Source: Herbiconiux moechotypicola (GTDB lineage: Bacteria > Actinomycetota > Actinomycetes > Actinomycetales > Microbacteriaceae). From it: a stretch of DNA of 64,000 nt. The stretch is taken from NCBI RefSeq assembly GCF_024979255.1, contig NZ_JANLCN010000012.1, forward strand, positions 79,567 through 143,566, in the 5' to 3' direction. Both the position numbers and the translations under genes were made by a program. Of the stretch, positions 8,477 through 14,992 are shown in pieces; the stretch's first letter is position 1, and each line of letters starts with the position of its first letter. The notes under the pieces were generated by a model. That model worked only from the letters and a program-made list of their open reading frames with translations. It searched no databases and was not told where the DNA came from.

Positions 8477-9148
8477 GTGAAGAGCAGTGTGGGTGGGGGA
8501 GGTGCTGCGGCACCGTCGCTCGCGCTTCTCGAAGGCCAGGCGCTCGTGCTCGACTCGCTGTCGGCGTGGCTCGGTGAGCACGCGCCCGACCTGAACGTCG
8601 CGCTGCGCTGCTCGACCTGGAACGAGCTCTCCCGCAGCCCCGCCTTCCCGTTCGACGTGGTGGTGATGCAGGCGGGGGAGGGCGAGCGCATCTCGATGGA
8701 GTCGCGCATCCGCGCCTGCCGCGACCGGGGTGCTTCGGTGGTGGTGCTGGGCGACCTCGACTCCGACGAGCTCGAACGACGAGCCCTCGACGCGGGCGCG
8801 GGGGCTTACACCTCGAAGCAGCGACCCGCGCGGGAGCTGCTCGTGGCGGTGCGGCGCGTGCTGCGCTCGAGGGCCGCGGGATCGCTCACCGCGTGGGACG
8901 GGCCGGGCCGTCGCCATTCCGGCTCGCTCGAACCGCGCATCCGCTTCACCGAGGAGGAGGAGGAGATCCTGCGTCTCTACGCCTCCGGTCACAGCCCGAT
9001 CGAGGTCTCGATGATCCTCGGCACGAACATCCAGGCGGTCAAGAACTCCCTCGACCGGGTGCGCGAGAAGTACACGGCGGAGGGCAGGCCCGCCGACCGT
9101 AAGCAGGATCTGATGCTCCGCGCGGCCGAGGACGGCTACCTGGCATAA
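8477..9148 (+). CDS. LuxR-type response-regulator-like transcription factor
   Basis: A 223-residue regulator. The N-terminal half resembles a receiver-like alpha/beta domain (VVVLGDL; a Lys in YTSKQRPAREL), but I see no clear phospho-acceptor Asp, so it may not be phosphorylated. The C-terminal half is a LuxR/NarL helix-turn-helix: FTEEEEEILRLYASGHS, then ILGTNIQAVKNSLDRVR. Start GTG 8477 follows GGGGGG at about 6-7 bases; an in-frame ATG-like start further upstream would overlap the promoter. It is followed by a histidine-less sensor ATPase and a membrane protein in the same orientation, probably one signalling operon. Confidence 0.82.
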   Translation: MKSSVGGGGAAAPSLALLEGQALVLDSLSAWLGEHAPDLNVALRCSTWNELSRSPAFPFDVVVMQAGEGERISMESRIRACRDRGASVVVLGDLDSDELERRALDAGAGAYTSKQRPARELLVAVRRVLRSRAAGSLTAWDGPGRRHSGSLEPRIRFTEEEEEILRLYASGHSPIEVSMILGTNIQAVKNSLDRVREKYTAEGRPADRKQDLMLRAAEDGYLA

Positions 9149-9207
9149 AATCACCTGAGGGTGGACGGTCGGACGCACGGGGTTGCCGGCGGTCGTGAGA
9201 GGTGCGG

Positions 9208-10407
9208 GTGACACTACAGATTTCGGCCGACGTCGATGGCGTGGTCACCAGTCATGCGCTCGCGCGAGCGGGGAGCTGGCTGGCGGGCGTGTTCCTGTCG
9301 GCCACCATCGTCATCGCCGCCATCCTCATCCCGCTCACCGGGCGGCTGGAGCTGTTCGTCGCGCTCCTCGGGCTGATCGTGGTGGGTGTCGGCGTGGTCT
9401 TCGCGCTGCGCACCCCGGCGTTCGTGCGCGCGCTGCTGTACACGCTGATCGCCTGCGCCGGCCTCTACGTCTACGCGATGGTGGCGGCGGAGGTGTCGGT
9501 GACCATCGACGGGCCGACGCCCTCCAGCGACTTCGTGCTGCTGTCGATGCCCGAATTCGCGGTGCTCGTGGTGGGCATCTCGGCGCGGTCGCTGGCGCGG
9601 TCGCTCGTGCTCGGAACCCTCGGCTTCGTGGCGGGCCCGGGCCCGGTGCAGGTCGCCGCCTGGCAGCAGGGCATGCCGCTCGCGCTCGACGTGCCGGTGG
9701 TGGCGTCGTACGTGGCGCTGGGGCTGTTCGTCTGCGCGCTGTGGATCGGCCGCCGCGACGCCGCTCGCGGCACCGCCGTCATGTCGGGCGCCGCACTGGC
9801 CGAGGAGCGCGACGTGGCGCTCAGCCGCTTCAGCACCCGGGCCTCGAGCTGGCTGAACGACACGGTGCTCGCCGACCTGAGGTCGCTCTCGGTGAGCGAG
9901 CCCGGCAGGCTGGCGCCGGAGCACCTCCAGGCGATCGATCGCGACCTGGCCAACCTGGCCGACGTGAGGCTCATCCTCGACGGCCCCGGCGAGAGCTCGT
10001 CGTCACGCAAACTGGCCAAGGTGCCGCTGCTGGTCTCGCTCGTGCGCGACGGTGAGCAGAAGGGTCTCCGGGTGCGCGTGGGCGGCGACCTCGACGCCGT
10101 GAACTCCCTCAGTCTCGGCGTGGGGAGGGCGCTCGACCGGGCGCTGGCCGAGTGCCTCGACAACGTGGTGCAGCACTCCGGTGTACTCGAGGCCGAGATC
10201 TCGGTCATGTCGAGCCCACCCGAGCTCAGCGTGATGGTGTCGGATGCGGGCGTGGGCTTCGACGTCGACACCACGTCAGACGACACGATCGGCCTGCGCA
10301 TGACGGTCATCGACTCCATCGTGGAGGTGGGCGGAACCGTGCAGATCTGGTCGCGGCCCGGCGCCGGCACCGCGATCTTCGTCACCGTGCCGGCGGTGAC
10401 GGCGTGA
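9208..10407 (+). CDS. Sensor-kinase-like membrane ATPase without the conserved histidine
   Basis: A 399-residue protein. About six hydrophobic segments (residues 15-190) precede a cytoplasmic region resembling DesK/LiaS-type kinases. The dimerisation helix reads WLNDTVLADL where the family has LHDTV, so Asn replaces the phospho-acceptor His. The HATPase domain is intact: N box CLDNVVQHSG, G1 SDAGVGF and a final GAGTAIFVTVP. ATP binding is likely, autophosphorylation by the usual route is not. Start GTG 9208 has GAGAGG at 5 bases (GTG 9202 is the alternative). It lies between a LuxR-type regulator and a membrane protein that starts in its own stop codon (GTGA overlap). Confidence 0.82.
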   Translation: MTLQISADVDGVVTSHALARAGSWLAGVFLSATIVIAAILIPLTGRLELFVALLGLIVVGVGVVFALRTPAFVRALLYTLIACAGLYVYAMVAAEVSVTIDGPTPSSDFVLLSMPEFAVLVVGISARSLARSLVLGTLGFVAGPGPVQVAAWQQGMPLALDVPVVASYVALGLFVCALWIGRRDAARGTAVMSGAALAEERDVALSRFSTRASSWLNDTVLADLRSLSVSEPGRLAPEHLQAIDRDLANLADVRLILDGPGESSSSRKLAKVPLLVSLVRDGEQKGLRVRVGGDLDAVNSLSLGVGRALDRALAECLDNVVQHSGVLEAEISVMSSPPELSVMVSDAGVGFDVDTTSDDTIGLRMTVIDSIVEVGGTVQIWSRPGAGTAIFVTVPAVTA

Positions 10408-11555
10408 CCGCCGTGCACCGTCCCGTGCCCGTGAGGCCGCCCAAGGGCACTACGGCGCTCCAGCTCGACCCGCTCGCGGCCATCAGCGCGCGGGGGTTCC
10501 TCGTGGTGGTCGCCCTGGTCTCGGTGGCGACCGCGGGCGCGCTCACGATCGCCACGGCCTCGCAGGTCTCTTCGTGGCCGCTCGCGATCGCCGCTCTCGT
10601 CGCCCTGCTGCTGGGGTACGGCTGGTTCATCCGCAGCGCCTTCCGCTTCGATCTCGGGGTCACGAGCGACCGGTTCGCCATGTCGTTCGCGCTCATCGCC
10701 ATCTCGGCCGTTCTCAACTCCCTCAGCTGCCTCGGCACCAACATCGTCATCCGCGACGACTGGGGGCTCCTGATCGTGGGGCTCGCCCTGATGGCGGCGG
10801 CGCCCTTCCGCACCTACTCCGAGCTCGGCGTCTACACGGTGGTGGCGGGTGCCATCGCGGTGGCGCTGTCGGTGTTCCACGACCTCGCGAGCTTCGGCGA
10901 CGCCATCCCGCTGCCCGTCATCGTGCTGGTGGCCCTGGCGCCGCCGCTCGCCTTCGGCCTGGGATCGGTGGCCTACGCCCGCACGCTGCTCACCGGCATC
11001 TACCTCGAGCGCCTCATGCAGGCCGAGCAGCGCGAGGCCCAGTACGAAGAGCTGCGGCGCACCTTCGTCGATGACGACGTCATCGGGCAGATGGGTGCAC
11101 TCCGCGAGGAGATCGTGCCGTTCCTGGCGCGGGTGAGGCAGTCGGGCACCCTCACGGTCGAGGACCGTGTGCGCGCCGGGGTGCTCGCCACCGATCTGCA
11201 GCTGGCCATCGCGCAGTCGCGCCAGGCCGATTCGCTCGAGGCCCACGTCGACGTGCTGGTCGACGAGGCCGGGCTGTCCGCCCAGCTGCACGAAGACGAC
11301 CGCGCGACCCTCCGAGCGCTGCTGTCAGCCCTGCGCGCCTCCGGATCCACTCTCCCGGGCTCGATCCGGCTGGAGCTCATGGAGGGCGAGGCCGATCGCT
11401 TCGGCATTCTGCGATGCGCGAGCGACGACGTGCGGTCTCTTCGCACGGAGCTCTTGCCGTTCATCCGCATGACCCGGCTCATGTTCCGCTCGGCGTCGGA
11501 GCAAGTCGTGGGTAGGGAACTGCTGATCCAGTTCGATATCGACCGGCTCGCCTGA
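10404..11555 (+). CDS. Multi-pass membrane protein, partner of the sensor-like ATPase
   Basis: A 383-residue protein of no family I can name. Six to seven hydrophobic segments span about residues 25-190, then a soluble helical C-terminal region begins with a likely coiled coil (YLERLMQAEQREAQ) and is rich in Glu, Arg and Leu. Its layout mimics the preceding ATPase gene without the ATPase domain. Translation starts at GTG 10404 inside the preceding stop codon, so the two are probably made in equal amounts and may form a complex. Function unknown. Confidence 0.72.
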   Translation: MTAVHRPVPVRPPKGTTALQLDPLAAISARGFLVVVALVSVATAGALTIATASQVSSWPLAIAALVALLLGYGWFIRSAFRFDLGVTSDRFAMSFALIAISAVLNSLSCLGTNIVIRDDWGLLIVGLALMAAAPFRTYSELGVYTVVAGAIAVALSVFHDLASFGDAIPLPVIVLVALAPPLAFGLGSVAYARTLLTGIYLERLMQAEQREAQYEELRRTFVDDDVIGQMGALREEIVPFLARVRQSGTLTVEDRVRAGVLATDLQLAIAQSRQADSLEAHVDVLVDEAGLSAQLHEDDRATLRALLSALRASGSTLPGSIRLELMEGEADRFGILRCASDDVRSLRTELLPFIRMTRLMFRSASEQVVGRELLIQFDIDRLA

Positions 11556-11558
11556 CGG

Positions 11559-12035
11559 TCAGTCCCGGCGGGGTGCCTCCCGGTTCGCGACCTCGCTGAG
11601 GCGCACGAAGAAGCTCCGCACCACCTCGGCCTCGTGCGGGCCGAGCGAGGAGGCGACCGCCATCATGCGGCGGTGCATCTCGCCGAGGGTGTGCCTGACC
11701 TCGTCGTCGGAACCCGGGGTGGCGACGACGGCCAGGCTGCGGCGATCGGTGGGGTGGGGCGACCGCGTGAGGTGCCCCGAGCGGGTGAGCCGGTCGAGCA
11801 TCACGGTCACCGAGGCCGACTTCATCCGGAGGTGCTCGGCGAGCATCCCCGGGGTCACCACGCGCCCGTCTTGCTGGGCCTTGAGGAGGAATCTCAGAGC
11901 CGAGAGGTCGTTCTCGCCCATCTTCATCGACTCCCGAGTGCGCCGCCGCATGGCCTCCTCGGCAGCCCGGTACGCGCTCAGTCCGCTCACCACCTCGAGC
12001 GCGCCTACCCGGGTGGTCTGGTCACCGGCGGTCAT
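11559..12035 (-). CDS. MarR-family transcriptional regulator (downstream copy)
   Basis: A 158-residue winged-helix regulator. The DNA-binding region is recognisable: an LR-FLL helix, VVTPGMLAEHLRMKSASVTVMLDRLTRSGHL, and the wing with DRRSLAVVAT. Start ATG 12035 overlaps the stop of the upstream MarR gene as ATGA. The two proteins are paralogous along their length (for example AMRRRTRESMKMGENDL versus AMRRRTQESMGMGENDL), pointing to a tandem duplication. It ends 3 bases from the convergent membrane-protein gene. Confidence 0.9.
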   Translation of the reverse strand: MTAGDQTTRVGALEVVSGLSAYRAAEEAMRRRTRESMKMGENDLSALRFLLKAQQDGRVVTPGMLAEHLRMKSASVTVMLDRLTRSGHLTRSPHPTDRRSLAVVATPGSDDEVRHTLGEMHRRMMAVASSLGPHEAEVVRSFFVRLSEVANREAPRRD

Positions 12036-12550
12036 CCGCGGCGCACGGGGTCGATGTCGATCTGGTCGACCGCCTCGCTCATCTCGGCGAGGAAGTCGAC
12101 GATGATGCGGGCGTCGTCGGCGTCGAGCTGCTCCACCACCTCGATGATCTCGGGCCGGATGTCTCCCAGGGTCGCCGCCTCGAGTTCGTCGGTGGGCACC
12201 ACGGGCACGATGATGAGCGCTCTTCGGTCGAAGGGGCTCGGTTGCCGGTGCAGGTGGCCGGCCTTCTCGAGCCGGTCGAGCAGCACGGTGATGGAGGCGC
12301 TCGTGATGCCGAGGTACTGGGCGAGCTCCTTCGGCCCGACCGTCTTGCCCTGCTCGTGCGACTTGAGCAGGTAGCGCATCGCGATGAGGTCGTTCTCGCC
12401 CATGCCCATCGACTCCTGGGTGCGCCGGCGCATCGCGAGCTCGGCGGCGCGATAGCCGCGCAGGGCCTCGAGCACGGCGACCCCGCGGTCGCGCGAGGGC
12501 TCGTCGGCGTACCAGTAGTGGTTCGCGGAGTCCGCCCGATCGATGGCCAT
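12032..12550 (-). CDS. MarR-family transcriptional regulator (upstream copy)
   Basis: A 172-residue MarR regulator and first gene of a two-gene operon. The HTH region reads PKELAQYLGITSASITVLLDRLEKAGHL, followed by the wing DRRALIIVPV. Start ATG 12550 has AAGGA directly upstream. Its promoter region holds an imperfect inverted repeat (12573-12587) related to a perfect one further upstream (12847-12861), which suggests autoregulation. The ligand is unknown; MarR proteins usually respond to small phenolics or oxidants. Confidence 0.92.
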   Translation of the reverse strand: MAIDRADSANHYWYADEPSRDRGVAVLEALRGYRAAELAMRRRTQESMGMGENDLIAMRYLLKSHEQGKTVGPKELAQYLGITSASITVLLDRLEKAGHLHRQPSPFDRRALIIVPVVPTDELEAATLGDIRPEIIEVVEQLDADDARIIVDFLAEMSEAVDQIDIDPVRRG

Positions 12551-12572
12551 TCCTTAAGCGTAGACCTACTCG

Positions 12573-12587
12573 TTACTAGATCAACTA
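12573..12587. promoter_or_regulatory. Candidate MarR operator (imperfect inverted repeat)
   Basis: TTACTAGATCAACTA, read on the minus strand as TAGTTGATCTAGTAA, shares the TAGTT-x(2)-TCTA-x(2)-A pattern with the perfect palindrome at 12847-12861. It lies 23-37 bases upstream of the first MarR start. Confidence 0.4.
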
Positions 12588-12595
12588 GCCGTCGG

Positions 12596-12814
12596 TCAGG
12601 CCGCGTCGAGCAGCACCGCTGCCGAGCCGAGGCTCCCGGCCTGACCCGTCTCGACGGCGCGGTCGTAGCGGGTGCCCGAGAGCGCCACGTAGACGTCGCC
12701 GGCCCGCTCCACGAAACCGAGCAGTCGACCTCCGGACTGCACCTGGTACACACCGCTCGACTCGCGGTGCACGCGGAAGGTCTGGCCCTGGGAGACGAGG
12801 TTCATGCTGCTCAT
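12596..12814 (-). CDS. Small conserved-looking protein of unknown function
   Basis: A 72-residue protein, predicted mainly beta (FRVHRESSGVYQVQ, RLLGFVERAGDVYVAL) with no signal peptide or membrane segment. Start ATG 12814 has a good AAAGGTGA about 5 bases upstream, which favours this frame over overlapping frames on the same strand. It sits between two related inverted repeats and upstream of the MarR pair, so it may be controlled by them. No function can be assigned. Confidence 0.6.
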   Translation of the reverse strand: MSSMNLVSQGQTFRVHRESSGVYQVQSGGRLLGFVERAGDVYVALSGTRYDRAVETGQAGSLGSAAVLLDAA

Positions 12815-12846
12815 GGTCGGTCACCTTTCGTGCGCGGCAATAATGC

Positions 12847-12861
12847 TAGTTACTCTAACTA
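12847..12861. promoter_or_regulatory. Candidate MarR operator (perfect palindrome)
   Basis: TAGTTA-CTC-TAACTA is a perfect 6-3-6 inverted repeat, AT-rich in a GC-rich background, 33 bases upstream of the 72-residue gene and about 130 bases upstream of the divergent TetR gene. Its size and spacing suit a MarR dimer. Confidence 0.5.
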
Positions 12862-12991
12862 CCTGACGTTCAAAATATTCGGGGTTGACAAATCCCGCAA
12901 TGGTCGGGTTTTCGCTTCAGGCCTCAGTAGGCTGCATTCACGACACGTGTTGGTGTTGCATGTCGGCAGTGAGGTGACGGGAGGAGGCACC

Positions 12992-13918
12992 ATGGTCGAT
13001 CCCTACCCCACGGACCTCCACCACCGGCGGGCGCGCATCCGTGCTGCCGAGGTCAGACGGCGAGTGCTCGACGTGGCGCTGGAACGCGTTCAGGGGGTCG
13101 GTCTCACGATCGGGTTCGAGCACATCGTGATGGACGACCTCATCCGCGAGGCGGGGGTGCCGCGGAGCTCCACCTACCGGCTCTGGGACTCCAAGGAGTC
13201 GTTCATCGCCGATCTTCTCGTCGAGATCGCGACCGAGGTGTCGACCCGGCTCGCCGACGACGAGACCCTCGAGATCAGCGAGCGCATCCTCTTCGACAAC
13301 ATCGAGTCGCTGGCCTCGGGCGAGGAGCGCGAGCGCGTCATGTACGAGGTGATCCGGGTGGCGCTGGAGCACAACTTCAGGGCGGTGATCGCGTCTCGGC
13401 CGTGGCAGTCCTACGTCGGCCTCACGGCCACGCTGCTCAGCGATCTCGACGCCTATCCGCGCAGCGAGATCGACGAGGCGCTCCGCTCGGGCAGCGATGC
13501 CTTCATCGAGCGGATGGCCGAGTTCCACAAGTGGTTCTCGACCATCCTCGGGTACCGGATGCGCGCGGAGTGGAACGACGACTACCGGCCGTATGCGGTG
13601 GTCATCTCCTCGGTCGTGGAGGGGCTGGGCCTCCGGCACCTCGGCAATCCCGGCGTGGTCGACGCGGTGTATCGCGGGCCGGCGACGATCGAGGGGGACG
13701 ACCCCGACTGGAAGCTGCCGGCGATCGCTCTGGTGGCCATCCTGGAGCGCTTTCTCGAGCACGATCCCGACTACGACGTGCAGAGCACGATGGCGATGCT
13801 GCGTGAGATGAAGGTGCAGCGGGAGGCCGCGGCCGACGCGTCGTCAGCCGACCCTGATGCGGCCGGGCTGGAGCTCGGAGTCGCGGGCGAGGGCGAGACG
13901 GGCCGCGTCGGCGAGTGA
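12992..13918 (+). CDS. TetR-family transcriptional regulator
   Basis: A 308-residue regulator, longer than the usual 190-220. The HTH lies at about residues 15-65: VRRRVLDVALERV, then IVMDDLIREAGVPRSSTYRLWDSKESF, typical of TetR. The long ligand-binding part has no recognised subfamily. Start ATG 12992 follows GGGAGGAGG at ideal distance. The last 75 bases overlap the convergent dead-GGDEF gene, so the Ala/Gly/Glu-rich C-terminal tail is dictated partly by that overlap. Targets unknown; the divergent 72-residue gene shares its upstream region. Confidence 0.88.
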   Translation: MVDPYPTDLHHRRARIRAAEVRRRVLDVALERVQGVGLTIGFEHIVMDDLIREAGVPRSSTYRLWDSKESFIADLLVEIATEVSTRLADDETLEISERILFDNIESLASGEERERVMYEVIRVALEHNFRAVIASRPWQSYVGLTATLLSDLDAYPRSEIDEALRSGSDAFIERMAEFHKWFSTILGYRMRAEWNDDYRPYAVVISSVVEGLGLRHLGNPGVVDAVYRGPATIEGDDPDWKLPAIALVAILERFLEHDPDYDVQSTMAMLREMKVQREAAADASSADPDAAGLELGVAGEGETGRVGE

Positions 13919-14953
13919 CCGGGGGGTGCTGCCGGCGGAGGCCTGGATGACGCCCGCGCTCGCCTGCGACGGACTCTTGGAGGCGCGACGCCTGGTGTAG
14001 TCGCGTTGCACCCGAGCGGCGAAGTCGACCGCCGCAGCCGTGTCGCCCTCGAGCAGCACGAGGTAGTACGAGGCTCCTCGCCCGAGCACCACCGACTCGG
14101 GCGCCTCGGCGAGAACGGCGTGGGCGAGGTCTTCCCGCAGCGCCTTCGCCTGGGCCGGCCCGAAGGCGCCGCGCATCCGGTCGTAGGAGTCGATTGCGAG
14201 CACCACCATCACCTGTTCGCCACCGTCGGCGAGCATCCGGGCCGCGGCCGAGTCGAACGCCCGCGGGGAGACGAACCGCTGCCGACGGCCCGAGGCCGAC
14301 TCGCGGGTGAGCTCACGTCGTGCCTGCTGGAACCGGATGGAGATGATGGCGCCGCCGCCGAGGGCCACGAGCACGAGGTTCATCGCGGTGGTGAACCCGG
14401 TGCTGAACCAGGTGCCGAAGAAAGAGGAGTCGACGCCGTGTAAGAAAGAGGAGCAGACGCGCAGGGTGACGTAGACCGCGTGCACCGAGAACACCGCCAC
14501 CAGCACCACGGAGCCGGCGAAGGAGCGCAGTCGCGGACGCATGGCCTCGATCACGATGAGCACCGAGAACACCGCGAGAGCGAGCATCTTCTCGGGAGCA
14601 CCCGCCCACTTCGCGCCGTCGGCGGAGGGGAGGGCCGAGACCACGGTCACCAGCAGCGACACCAGCACGGTGACGGCGCCCAGCGGGTGACCGCCGTTGA
14701 AGGCGCGGCAGCCCGACCAGAGCGCCGCGAGCGTGAGCACCATCGCACCGTTGCCGACCGCGACCGACCACCACACGTCGCCGCTCTGGGCCGACACGAA
14801 GTAGGCGACGGAGCACAGCAGCACCGCCGAGAACGCCAGGGCCCAGTACCGGCCGGAGGCCTCCGACGGGCGGCGCAGTTTGTCGACGTAGAAGAGCGTC
14901 GCGAGCGGTGCGACCACGAAGGTCATCGCCGCGAACAGTGCGTCGGGCCCCAC
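13844..14953 (-). CDS. Multi-pass membrane protein with degenerate GGDEF domain (paralogue of 5539-6711)
   Basis: A 369-residue protein with about seven hydrophobic segments (residues 5-225) and a C-terminal region with GGDEF-like secondary structure (VVLAIDSYDRMRGAFG, then VVLGRGASYYLVLL). The signature is GASYY, even further from GGDEF than in the paralogue at 5539-6711, so cyclase activity is excluded on current knowledge. Start GTG 14953 follows GGAAGGGGG. It is followed on the same strand by nothing in operon distance and lies convergent with TetR. A sensory or scaffolding role is the simplest guess. Confidence 0.78.
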   Translation of the reverse strand: MGPDALFAAMTFVVAPLATLFYVDKLRRPSEASGRYWALAFSAVLLCSVAYFVSAQSGDVWWSVAVGNGAMVLTLAALWSGCRAFNGGHPLGAVTVLVSLLVTVVSALPSADGAKWAGAPEKMLALAVFSVLIVIEAMRPRLRSFAGSVVLVAVFSVHAVYVTLRVCSSFLHGVDSSFFGTWFSTGFTTAMNLVLVALGGGAIISIRFQQARRELTRESASGRRQRFVSPRAFDSAAARMLADGGEQVMVVLAIDSYDRMRGAFGPAQAKALREDLAHAVLAEAPESVVLGRGASYYLVLLEGDTAAAVDFAARVQRDYTRRRASKSPSQASAGVIQASAGSTPRSLADAARLALARDSELQPGRIRVG

Positions 14954-14992
14954 GGATCCCCCTTCCGGTACCTCAGGGTAGCGCTCGGGGGC

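Noticed and set aside
9471..11291. 606-codon minus-strand open frame opposite the sensor ATPase and its partner
   Set aside because: Low-complexity His/Gly/Arg composition and no motif; plus-strand genes have operon overlap and family motifs.
12242..12991. Extension of the TetR gene far upstream
   Set aside because: A strong ribosome-binding site and normal TetR start lie at 12992; the extension runs through two antisense genes.
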